Shown here piece after piece: positions 40,709-48,647 of a stretch of DNA of 64,000 nucleotides; position 1 is the stretch's first letter; every line of letters starts with the position of its first letter. The stretch lies in the NCBI RefSeq assembly GCF_010729105.1, contig NZ_AP022573.1, positions 1,798,001-1,862,000 on the forward strand, in the 5' to 3' direction. The notes under the pieces were generated by a model. That model was not told the origin of the DNA, made no database searches, and worked only from the letters and a program-made list of their open reading frames with translations. The position numbers and the translations under genes are program-made. This DNA is from Mycobacterium saskatchewanense (GTDB lineage Bacteria > Actinomycetota > Actinomycetes > Mycobacteriales > Mycobacteriaceae).

Positions 40709-41532
40709 CCGACCAGACCCGTAGCCGGGTATTGGCCGGACACTCGGTGGTGATCACCGGTGCCGGAAGGGGGTTGGGCGCCGCATTCGCTCGCCTGGCC
40801 GCCGCCGAAGGCGCACGCCTGGTGGTCAACGACATCAACGCGGCCGCGGCCCGTCAGATAGCCGTCGAGCTCGGCGAGGTGACCGAGGCGATCGCCGATA
40901 GTTCCGATGTCTCATCCTGGCATGGCGCCGAGCGGTTGATCGGCACATGCATCGCCCGCTACGGGTCGATCGATGGCTTGGTCAGTAACGCCGGCGTGAT
41001 CGCCGTCGGCAGACCGGAAGAGGCGACCGAGGCCGATCTACGCCACGTGATCGAGGTCAACCTCCTCGGCACCGCCTTTTGCGGCGTGCATGCCCTACGG
41101 GCGATGCTCCTGCAGGGCAGGGGGTCGATCGTCAACGTCACATCGGGCGCTCAGTTGGGCCTCCCAACCGTTGCCGCGTATGCCGCAAGCAAGGGCGGGA
41201 TAACCTCGCTCACCTATTCCTGGGCGGCCGCCACCAAGGGGTCGGGAGTCCGCGTCAACGCCGTATCCCCCGATGCGGCAACACCACTCGCCGCAGAGGT
41301 CGCGCAGCACTTCCCCGACACACCCGCCGGCGACAAGTCTCCCGAAAGCAACGCACCCGCCGTCGTCTACCTGCTCTCCGATCTGGCGTCCAGCGTCACC
41401 GGCCAGGTCGTGCTCACCGGCGGTGAGCGGCTGTCGGTGCTGGATCCTCCCTCGCCTCGCCGGCCCGCCGCCCGCCAACCCGAGTGGACGGTCGAGTTGG
41501 TCGCGCAGGCTTTCCGCGAGCGATGGTCGTGA
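40705..41532 (+). CDS. Short-chain dehydrogenase/reductase
   Basis: 275-residue SDR that oxidises or reduces an alcohol/ketone with NAD(P). The cofactor motif is VITGAGRGLGAAFARLA, the NAG-type motif LVSNAGVIA, the catalytic Ser lies in IVNVTSGAQ and the YxxxK pair in AAYAASKGG. The C-terminal 30 residues form a Pro/Arg-rich extension. It is the third gene of the ligase-NTF2-SDR unit and starts inside the stop of the NTF2 gene. Confidence 0.92.
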   Translation: MTDQTRSRVLAGHSVVITGAGRGLGAAFARLAAAEGARLVVNDINAAAARQIAVELGEVTEAIADSSDVSSWHGAERLIGTCIARYGSIDGLVSNAGVIAVGRPEEATEADLRHVIEVNLLGTAFCGVHALRAMLLQGRGSIVNVTSGAQLGLPTVAAYAASKGGITSLTYSWAAATKGSGVRVNAVSPDAATPLAAEVAQHFPDTPAGDKSPESNAPAVVYLLSDLASSVTGQVVLTGGERLSVLDPPSPRRPAARQPEWTVELVAQAFRERWS

Positions 41533-41555
41533 CGAGGGGGTCCGGCCGAGCCCGG

Positions 41556-42779
41556 TCAGACCGTCCAGCGCAACGGCAGGCTATCGATCCCCCACGTTCC
41601 GGCGGTTCGCTCCAGCACCTGCGTACCCGGGGCTATGGAGTATTCGGGAATCCGCTTGTGCCACTCTTCCAGCGCGATCCGTAGCTCGACACGGGCGAGG
41701 TGGGACCCGAGGCAGCGGTGCGGTCCAACGCCAAAAGCCAAGTGGCGGTTGACCTCCCGGTCGAGATCGAAGGTGTCGGCATGCGGGAAGGCTTGCTGGT
41801 CGCGATTAGCGCCCGCCAGCGGCAGACTCACCATCTCACCGGCCCTGATCGGGCAACCGCCCAGTTCCGTGTCGACTACGGCCTTGCGCGCCGTTGCGAT
41901 GATCGTGTAATAGCGCAAGAACTCCTCGACCGCGCGGGCGTGGATCTGCGGTTCGGCCACGATCCGCTCTCGGTCAGCCGGATTGCTCGCCAGGTGAAAG
42001 AAGGTGTAGCCGAGCTGGGACGTAACGGTGTCGAGCCCGGCGATGAACATGAAGAGGCACAGCGAGAGCAGGTCCTGATCGGGGATCGGTTTGCCGTCGA
42101 TCTCCCAGCCGAGCGCGATCGAGAGCAGGTCGTCGCGGGTAGTGTCTTGCTCCGCCCGACGCTTACCGATCAGCTCCGAGAAGTAGCCCGTGACGTCATT
42201 AAGCGCTGCAAGGAACTTCGCGCGGTCCGGATCGACCTCGTTGTCGGGGTGCATGATCAAGAACTCCCACTCGAGGAACTGGTCCAGATCCTCGTGCGGA
42301 AGACCGAACAGTTCGAGAAAGACGCTCGTCGGGAACCGCCGGGCGAAGTCGTCGACGAACTCGGCCTCTCCCTCCTCGATGAAGCCATCGATGATGTCGG
42401 CGCAGCGCCGGCGTATGGCGTCGCTCATCCCCTCGGCTTGTTTCGGTGTAAAATACGGCGCGAGCAGGCGCCGCCACGCGGTGTGCTGCGGCGGGTCGAC
42501 CATCAACGGGATCCACGCGTAGGGCGGGTCCGGCTCAATCGGAATCACCGCACTATTGGAGAAGCGGGACGGATCACGTAACACCTCGGCGGTGAGCTCT
42601 TGGTCGGTGACCAGGTAGTAACCCTGGGCCTCGTCCACCCGAACGATCCGCTGGTCGGGACCGAACCGCTTCATCCGGTCATGCGCCGCCGGGGCCGGCA
42701 AGGGGCCCTCGCCGAATTCCCAATGGACGACTGGACAGCGCGCCTTCTGCGCTTGGACCGACTGATCGATCTGTCCCAC
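41556..42779 (-). CDS. Cytochrome P450
   Basis: 407-residue bacterial P450. The I-helix oxygen-activating motif is FIAGLDTVTSQ, the K-helix ExxR is in VEEFLRYY, and the haem-thiolate loop is FGVGPHRCLGSHLAR (Cys about residue 355). The GTG at 42779 is used because GAGGGAGA precedes it and the N-terminus then matches other P450s; the extra upstream frame is unsupported. It is convergent with the SDR gene. No ferredoxin is directly next to it, so it may use the ferredoxin at 46993 or 34542. Substrate unknown. Confidence 0.92.
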   Translation of the reverse strand: MGQIDQSVQAQKARCPVVHWEFGEGPLPAPAAHDRMKRFGPDQRIVRVDEAQGYYLVTDQELTAEVLRDPSRFSNSAVIPIEPDPPYAWIPLMVDPPQHTAWRRLLAPYFTPKQAEGMSDAIRRRCADIIDGFIEEGEAEFVDDFARRFPTSVFLELFGLPHEDLDQFLEWEFLIMHPDNEVDPDRAKFLAALNDVTGYFSELIGKRRAEQDTTRDDLLSIALGWEIDGKPIPDQDLLSLCLFMFIAGLDTVTSQLGYTFFHLASNPADRERIVAEPQIHARAVEEFLRYYTIIATARKAVVDTELGGCPIRAGEMVSLPLAGANRDQQAFPHADTFDLDREVNRHLAFGVGPHRCLGSHLARVELRIALEEWHKRIPEYSIAPGTQVLERTAGTWGIDSLPLRWTV

Positions 42780-42965
42780 GTCGAGTCTCCCTCTGTGTGT
42801 TCGTCGTTCATCGCTGCATGAAGGGCGCGTTGCGCTTCGGGCAAAGGATACGGCCATGCCCGCGTCGGAGAAGTACGTTTCCCTCTCTCACTCCAGGCGA
42901 CTCGCCAGCTCCTGGCCACCCCGGCGCCGGATGATCAATACGGACGACGGTCGTGAACTCCCTAT

Positions 42966-42982
42966 ATCTGTCGCCGTTAGGT
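42966..42982 (-). promoter_or_regulatory. Candidate operator, site I
   Basis: Minus-strand ACCTAACGGCGACAGAT, preceded by TTA. It lies 187 bp upstream of the P450 start. It is one of the weaker members of the motif set: the left half is good, the right half poorer. Confidence 0.4.
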
Positions 42983-43123
42983 TAAGCTCCGCGGACGCCC
43001 ATGGTCAAGGCTCTTGGATGGATGCGGCCCACTTCGAAATGACGTTGCGCTCCGTCGTGGGCACCTTCTCCGCCGGGCCCGGCGATTGAACAAGCTGTGA
43101 CGGCGAGCCAGAATGCGACATTA

Positions 43124-43140
43124 ACCATACGTTGTTTGGT
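43124..43140 (+). promoter_or_regulatory. Candidate operator, site B
   Basis: ACCATACGTTGTTTGGT preceded by TTA, an imperfect dyad (ACCA...TGGT, AC...GT) 85 bp upstream of the AceE-like start. Confidence 0.6.
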
Positions 43141-43224
43141 ATGCTGCGCTACCCATGCCTCGCACTGGCGGAGAGGCTTCAGGGGCCGCACATTCCACGG
43201 CAGGCGCGGAGTGAGGAGACTTGC

Positions 43225-45576
43225 GTGACGGTCACAACGGCCCGGGGCCATCACTCGGCCCGTCAAGGCTTCTCGACCGGTTCGGCAATCGACCTGAACA
43301 CGATGCAGCTGATCCAGCAGCGCGTGCTCTGGCTTTCCACAGCAATGATCCACCACGCCAACCGGGTGCGCCCTAATCCCTCCGGGCTCAAGGTCGGGGG
43401 TCACCAGGCATCCAGCGCATCGATGGTATCGATCATGACCTCACTCTGGTTCGAGCACTTGCAGCCGGGTGATCGAGTGTCGGTGAAACCACATGCATCT
43501 CCGGTGCTGCACAGCATCAACTATCTGCTCGGCGGGCTCGACGAGTCATACATGTCCATGTTGCGGCAGTTCGGCGGTCTGCAGTCGTATCCGAGTCGGC
43601 TCAAGGACCCCGACCCGGTGGACTATTCAACCGGCTCTGTCGGGATCGGAGCTACCGCGCCGATTTGGGGTGCTGTGGCCCGTAGGTATGTGCAATCATT
43701 CGGCGGCGCGACAGGGACCGGGCGGCAGTATTCGCTCGTTGGCGACGCCGAACTCGACGAGGGTGCGGTATGGGAGGCGATCCTCGACCCCGGAATCTGC
43801 GATCTGGGCGAGGTCGTGTGGATCGTCGATCTCAACCGGCAATCCCTGGATCGCGTCATACCCAACATTGCGGCACGCCGGCTGGAGAAGATGTTCGACG
43901 CCGCGGGTTGGCAAGTGATCACGGTGAAATTCGGTCGTCTCCTCGAAGAGCTCTTCACGCGGGCGGGCGGGCCACAGTTGCGGACCCGAATTTTGGAAAT
44001 GTCCAATCCCGAGTACCAGAGGTTATTGCGGTGCAGTGCCCACGAGGTTCGCGGTCGATTACCCGGCACTGGCACGGGCAGCGATGAAATCAATCGCCTG
44101 GTCGGTGAACTCGATGACGCGACGCTGGTGGCGGCGATCCGCAATCTGGGCGGCCACGACCTGGCCGCCCTGCGGGCGGCTTACCGCGCTATCGACGACA
44201 CCCGCCCCACCGTGATCGTCGCCTACACCATCAAGGGTTATGGCCTTCCAATAGAAGGACACCCACAGAATCATTCCTCCGTTCTCACCGTGAAAGAGTT
44301 CGAGGCGCTCGCGGCGTCGATGGGAACGGATGCCGCCTTTCCATGGGAGCGCTTCGCGGTGGATAGCGCGGCGGGACGCGCGTGCGCCGCAACCGCGGAG
44401 CGCCTTCGGCGGCCTCCGGTTTGCGCAGCGGCGCCACCGGCAGTGCCCAACGACATGGGTCGCACACCGAGGGGGGTTGCGACAACCCAGGCGAGCCTCG
44501 GTCGCACGCTGATGGATCTGACCCGCGAAGCTCCCGAGGCCGCAAAGAGGATCGTCACCGTCAGCCCCGACGTGAGCTCAACCACCAACCTTGGTGGTTG
44601 GGTGAACAAGGTCGGTGTGTGGTCGGCGGCGGAGCGGCGCAACTGGTTTGCCGACGACCGTGAAACGCTGATCCACTGGCGCGAGAAACCGACCGGTCAA
44701 CACATGGAATTGGGGATCGCCGAAACCAATCTCGTCGGTCTGATCGGCGAACTGGGCGCCACGTGGAGCCGTTGGGGCCAACCGCTTTTCCCCATCGGGG
44801 TCCTCTACGACCCCTTCGTCGAGCGTGCGCTCGAGCCGTGGTCCTACGGCATCTATGCGGGCGGCCAGTCGATCCTCGTCGGCACTCCATCCGGTGTCAC
44901 CCTGGCCGCCGAAGGCGGTGCCCACCAATCGATCACGACGCCATCGGTCGGCGTCGAGCAGCCCGGGTGCATCAGCTACGAACCCGCGTTCACGATCGAT
45001 GTCGAGTGGACTCTGCTGGCCAGCCTTGCCCGGCTCGGTCGACCGGACGGAACCTCCGCGTACCTGCGGTTGTCCACCCGGCCAGTGGACCAGACGTTAG
45101 CCGCTGTTCCCGCCGATCCGGCCGCGCGCGAGCGACGGCGCCGACAGGTGGTGGCGGGCGGATACCCGCTTGTTCGCCGGGAGAGCCCGATAGTCACGAT
45201 CGCGGCCATGGGCGCGATGATGACCGAGGCGATCGCCGCGGCGCAACGCCTCGAACGAATGGGCGTGGGCGCAGACGTCGTCTGCGTCACCAGTGCGGGG
45301 CTACTGTTCAAAGCACTGCAAGCCCGACAGGGCCGCGCGCCGGGGGAAACCTGGATCCTCGACCAGACGTTTCCCGCACACCGCGCCACGCCGTTGGTAA
45401 CCGTCCTCGACGGTCACCCGCACACGCTGGCGTTCCTCGCGTCGATTAACCAGGTGCGTGCTACGGCGTTGGGTGTCAGCCAGTTTGGTCAGGTCGGTTC
45501 CCTCGATGAGGTGTATCGCCACCACGGCATCGACACCGACAGCATCGTCGCTGCCGCACTCGATGTCGCTCGCTGA
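43225..45576 (+). CDS. AceE-like thiamine-diphosphate enzyme (homodimeric pyruvate dehydrogenase E1 type)
   Basis: 783-residue protein of the transketolase/AceE superfamily. The N-terminal domain has GHQASSASM, KPHASPVLHS and the thiamine-diphosphate motif GDAELDEGAVWEA...VDLNRQSLD (about residue 172). The middle pyrimidine domain has QHMELGIAETNLVGLIGELG. The C-terminal transketolase-like domain ends SLDEVYRHHGID. True AceE proteins are around 900 residues; this one is shorter, and no E2 or E3 gene is nearby. It may decarboxylate a 2-oxoacid or transfer a ketol group in the pathway. The GTG at 43225 follows GAGGAG. Confidence 0.85.
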   Translation: MTVTTARGHHSARQGFSTGSAIDLNTMQLIQQRVLWLSTAMIHHANRVRPNPSGLKVGGHQASSASMVSIMTSLWFEHLQPGDRVSVKPHASPVLHSINYLLGGLDESYMSMLRQFGGLQSYPSRLKDPDPVDYSTGSVGIGATAPIWGAVARRYVQSFGGATGTGRQYSLVGDAELDEGAVWEAILDPGICDLGEVVWIVDLNRQSLDRVIPNIAARRLEKMFDAAGWQVITVKFGRLLEELFTRAGGPQLRTRILEMSNPEYQRLLRCSAHEVRGRLPGTGTGSDEINRLVGELDDATLVAAIRNLGGHDLAALRAAYRAIDDTRPTVIVAYTIKGYGLPIEGHPQNHSSVLTVKEFEALAASMGTDAAFPWERFAVDSAAGRACAATAERLRRPPVCAAAPPAVPNDMGRTPRGVATTQASLGRTLMDLTREAPEAAKRIVTVSPDVSSTTNLGGWVNKVGVWSAAERRNWFADDRETLIHWREKPTGQHMELGIAETNLVGLIGELGATWSRWGQPLFPIGVLYDPFVERALEPWSYGIYAGGQSILVGTPSGVTLAAEGGAHQSITTPSVGVEQPGCISYEPAFTIDVEWTLLASLARLGRPDGTSAYLRLSTRPVDQTLAAVPADPAARERRRRQVVAGGYPLVRRESPIVTIAAMGAMMTEAIAAAQRLERMGVGADVVCVTSAGLLFKALQARQGRAPGETWILDQTFPAHRATPLVTVLDGHPHTLAFLASINQVRATALGVSQFGQVGSLDEVYRHHGIDTDSIVAAALDVAR

Positions 45577-45627
45577 CGGCGAATCGCCGGACACAACGCG
45601 ATCAAAACACCTTCGAACTACTGTACA

Positions 45628-45644
45628 ATCAATCGACGTTGGAT
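45628..45644 (-). promoter_or_regulatory. Candidate operator, site D
   Basis: Minus-strand ATCCAACGTCGATTGAT flanked by TTA, 152 bp upstream of the P450-ferredoxin-SDR unit. It is nearly the same as site H. Confidence 0.55.
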
Positions 45645-45795
45645 TAACGTGCTCTGAGTAACACGTTCCGCGCCGCACTGACTGGCGAGCTCCGCTGCCC
45701 TGGGCCTCAGTTGGGCTTCGCGACCACTGTTGGTGGGCTGCGGACCAATAACCACCTACGGGCTACCGCCCTCCGAGCACGCAAGGAAGTGTTGC

Positions 45796-46977
45796 ATGGT
45801 GAGCGTCGAAGAGGTCGCTCGATCGTTCAGCCTTTACAACCAGGAGACGATGCGCGACCCGCACTCCGCATACGACCAACTCCGGAGTAAGTGCCCGGTC
45901 GCCCACAGTGACATGGATGACGGCTTCTACATCGTCACCAAATATGACGACGTGGCAGCGGTCACCAGGGACACCGATACCTTCTCTTCGCGGGAAGTCG
46001 TCATCCCGAAGACCCAATTCGGTCCCGAGTTCAAAGACCGGCCGCCTGTCACCGCTGACCCACCCCTGCACGCCCGTTACCGCAGACTGCTACTCCCCGC
46101 CTTCACCCAGGTCCGCGCCCAAAAATGGGAGCCGACGATTCGCAAGATCGTGCAGGAAACCCTGGAACCCCTGCGCGGCACCACACACTGCGACGTCGCT
46201 CGGGTCTACGCCAAGCGCATCCCACTCCGCTTCATGTGCGCGCTCATGGGAGTTCCGTCCGAGATGGAGGATAAGTTCACCCAGTGGGCGCACGACTGCA
46301 TCGAATCGATCGACCAGGATGCCATGCTGCACTCGGTCGGCGAGCTCGGGCAGTTCCTCGGCGAACAGGTTGCCAGGCGCGTCGAGCAGCCCACCGATGA
46401 CCTGATCTCCACGTTGATGGCAACCGAAGTCGACGGGTGGCGCTTGGAAGGTCAGGACCTCGTCGCCTTGCTGATGGTCGTGCTGCTCGCCGGCCTGGAC
46501 ACCACGTGGACCGTGCTGAGCAGCACATTCCTGCACCTCGCAACGCACCCGGAAGACCGGCGGCGCCTGGTCTCGGAACCGGAACTCATCCCGACAGCCG
46601 TCGAGGAAGCGCTGCGGTTCTACTCGCCGGTTGCCCTCAGCCGTGAAACGACCAGGGACGCCCGCGTGGGTGGGGTGACCATACCGGCGGAGTCGATGGT
46701 GCTGCTTTCCTGGCCGGCAGCGAACAGAGACCCCGACGCGTTTCCTGACGCAGACAAATTCGTCGTCGACCGCGCCGAAAACCGCCACATCGCCTTCGGT
46801 TCCGGAATCCACCGCTGTGTCGGCGCGCCGATCGCCCGCTTGGAGCTGCGGATAGCCCTCGAGGAATGGTTGCAGGTCATACCGGAGTTCGAGCTGGAGG
46901 ACCCTGACAGCGTTACGTTCGCCACGGGGCACGTCTGGGGGCCGCGTACCGTGCGGCTGGTGTACCCCCCGGCCTGA
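45796..46977 (+). CDS. Cytochrome P450 with adjacent ferredoxin
   Basis: 393-residue P450. Motifs: I-helix LLAGLDTTWTVL, K-helix VEEALRFY, haem loop FGSGIHRCVGAPIARLEL (Cys about residue 341). The ATG at 45796 has AAGGAAG upstream; the longer frame is not conserved. It is immediately followed by its probable electron donor ferredoxin (15 bp after the stop) and an SDR, giving a hydroxylation-oxidation unit. It is only distantly similar to the other P450 in the window, so the two probably act on different positions or intermediates. Confidence 0.94.
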   Translation: MVSVEEVARSFSLYNQETMRDPHSAYDQLRSKCPVAHSDMDDGFYIVTKYDDVAAVTRDTDTFSSREVVIPKTQFGPEFKDRPPVTADPPLHARYRRLLLPAFTQVRAQKWEPTIRKIVQETLEPLRGTTHCDVARVYAKRIPLRFMCALMGVPSEMEDKFTQWAHDCIESIDQDAMLHSVGELGQFLGEQVARRVEQPTDDLISTLMATEVDGWRLEGQDLVALLMVVLLAGLDTTWTVLSSTFLHLATHPEDRRRLVSEPELIPTAVEEALRFYSPVALSRETTRDARVGGVTIPAESMVLLSWPAANRDPDAFPDADKFVVDRAENRHIAFGSGIHRCVGAPIARLELRIALEEWLQVIPEFELEDPDSVTFATGHVWGPRTVRLVYPPA

Positions 46978-46992
46978 CGGGAGGGAAGACCT

Positions 46993-47193
46993 ATGAAGGT
47001 AACCGTGAGCGGCGCCTGCCAGGGGCATAACCGCTGCCTGCTGTTCGACACCGACGTCTTCGTATCCGACGATCTCGGATATGTCACCGCCGCCGGAGAC
47101 GGCGTAGTGCCCGATAACGAACGGGAAGCCGTTGCACTGGCGGCGTTGAACTGCCCAGAACGCGCAATCATCATCGCCGAGGAGAACAGCTGA
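46993..47193 (+). CDS. [3Fe-4S] ferredoxin, CxxHxxC type (P450 partner)
   Basis: 66-residue ferredoxin with ACQGHNRC (His in place of the fourth Cys) and LNCPERAI. Gene position makes it the electron donor of the P450 just upstream; a ferredoxin reductase gene is not in the window. It is the paralogue of 34542-34736, with the same MKV start and the same VPDxExEAVxLAA pattern. The ATG at 46993 follows GAGGGAAG. Confidence 0.95.
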   Translation: MKVTVSGACQGHNRCLLFDTDVFVSDDLGYVTAAGDGVVPDNEREAVALAALNCPERAIIIAEENS

Positions 47194-47284
47194 ACACCGA
47201 GACCGGGAGTGAGAACCTCGCCTTGGGCGGCGCCGTGCTGCTCGGCCCACCCTGCACCAGACGGCACCCAAGACGGAGCAAACG

Positions 47285-48052
47285 ATGAGAGCGCTCGACG
47301 ACAAGGTCATCCTGGTAGCAGGCGGCGGATCGGGTATCGGCGCCGCTGCCGCGTGCAGATTGGGGCAAGAGGGCGCCACGGTCGCCGTGGGGGATCTCGA
47401 CGCCGACGCGGCGCGGGATACCGCCGGGAAGATCGAGAGCGCCGGCGGTCGCGCGATAGGCCTGTGCTATGACCAGGGTGACGAAGAGTCCATCAAGAAG
47501 CTGGTTCAATCGACGACGAAGACGCTCGGCGGCTTGCACGGGGTGCATGCGAATGCGGCAGACCTGAGGCCCGAGCACCTCAAGGCCGACCGCGCGCTGC
47601 TTCAGATGGATGTCGCCACGTGGACCCGGACGCTCTCGGTGAACCTGGTGGGGTATGCCGTCATCATTCGGGAGTCGCTGCCCCATCTGCTCGCCGCGGG
47701 AGGCGGCGCGATCGTCTGCACGTCCTCCTCGGCGTCCCAGCAGGGTCTCCCCGCTCAACCCGCATACGCCGCGTCCAAGGCAGGGATCGAATCGCTGGTG
47801 CGGCATCTGGCAACTCGATATGGACGAGACGGTATCCGCGCCAACGCCATCGCGCCGGGGATTGTGCTCACCGAGGCTGCGCGCCGGGCCCAGACCGAAG
47901 AGAGCATGGCCGCCTTTCGCGCTTCGACGCACAGCCCTCGGGTAGGCGTCCCCGAGGACATCGCGGCTGCGGTCGCTTACCTGATGTCCCAAGACGGAGA
48001 GTGGGTCAACGGACAGGTGTGGGAGATCGACGGAGGCATGGTCTACCGGTGA
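47285..48052 (+). CDS. Short-chain dehydrogenase/reductase
   Basis: 255-residue classical SDR. Cofactor motif VAGGGSGIGAAAACRL, catalytic Ser in VCTSSSASQ, YxxxK in AYAASKAG, and C-terminal NGQVWEIDGGMVYR. It is third in the P450-ferredoxin-SDR unit and likely oxidises the alcohol made by the P450. Between ferredoxin and SDR there are 91 bp without a gene. The ATG at 47285 is preceded by a weak purine-rich site. Confidence 0.92.
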   Translation: MRALDDKVILVAGGGSGIGAAAACRLGQEGATVAVGDLDADAARDTAGKIESAGGRAIGLCYDQGDEESIKKLVQSTTKTLGGLHGVHANAADLRPEHLKADRALLQMDVATWTRTLSVNLVGYAVIIRESLPHLLAAGGGAIVCTSSSASQQGLPAQPAYAASKAGIESLVRHLATRYGRDGIRANAIAPGIVLTEAARRAQTEESMAAFRASTHSPRVGVPEDIAAAVAYLMSQDGEWVNGQVWEIDGGMVYR

Positions 48053-48180
48053 ACGGTTGACCGACCACCGGCGGCGGGGTGCTATCGGCAGCGGTTGAGC
48101 GCATTACCGACGTGAGTGATGCTGTCTGGTAAGGGAATGCACGGTGCCCGCAGCGGAGGACCCAACTGGAGGCCAGGCTA

Positions 48181-48200
48181 TCGCAGCGTGTCGCAGCGTG
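48181..48200. repeat. 10-bp tandem duplication
   Basis: TCGCAGCGTG occurs twice in a row in the non-coding gap between the convergent SDR and monooxygenase-like genes. No function is evident. Confidence 0.8.
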
Positions 48201-48293
48201 TGGGCTTTGGGCGCCGCCAGTGACGGTGGCGTGGGCGATCCCTCCGTGAACGGATGCTTTCCCGTGCCACCGATGACGGTAGCCGCCTCCGCC

Positions 48294-48647
48294 CTACATG
48301 CTGTGGAACATGATGCCGCCGTTACGAATCAGCACCTTCTTCGCCTTTTCGGAGGGACATCCATGGACCTCGACGCGCACGAGTTTGGCATGCCGTTCGA
48401 GGCCGGGCAGTAGGACGACCGCGGCCTCACCCTTGACGTGGTCGATGAAGGCCTGCGAAGTGTCATAGATCTCCAGGACATGGCACCGGCCGCGGCTGTC
48501 ATCCCAATACCAGTCATAACCGCTGATACCAGGTTCGTTGCGCGCAACGCTGTCTCGGACGGCACGGCTCGCCTCGGCGAACTCGGTCGGGTCGTCGACT
48601 TCGAACTCGACCCACAGCATGAAGCCATCTGGCCCGTGGCCGATCAA
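48294..48647 (-). CDS. Antibiotic-biosynthesis-monooxygenase-like (ABM, dimeric alpha/beta barrel) protein
   Basis: About 117 residues with a ferredoxin-like ABM fold: strand FMLWVEFEVDDPTEF, helix, GISGYDWYWDDSRGRCHVLEIY, helix, LVRVEVHG. Related proteins are small cofactor-free monooxygenases or isomerases acting on polycyclic or quinone substrates. The likely start is TTG at 48647, which overlaps the stop of the flavoprotein gene (TTGA) and has CGGAG eight bases upstream; an ATG at 48620 is the alternative. It is coupled to the ketosteroid-dehydrogenase-like gene. Confidence 0.7.
   Translation of the reverse strand: MIGHGPDGFMLWVEFEVDDPTEFAEASRAVRDSVARNEPGISGYDWYWDDSRGRCHVLEIYDTSQAFIDHVKGEAAVVLLPGLERHAKLVRVEVHGCPSEKAKKVLIRNGGIMFHSM

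Larger units (their letters stand above)
42780..43224. promoter_or_regulatory. Divergent promoter region between the P450 and AceE-like genes
   Basis: 445-bp non-coding region with two candidate operators (sites I and B), lower GC than its neighbours and no convincing open frame on either strand. It probably contains both promoters. Confidence 0.5.

Noticed and set aside
48053..48293. Possible small gene between the SDR and ABM-like genes
   Set aside because: No start with ribosome-binding site and no domain; only a 10-bp tandem duplication.
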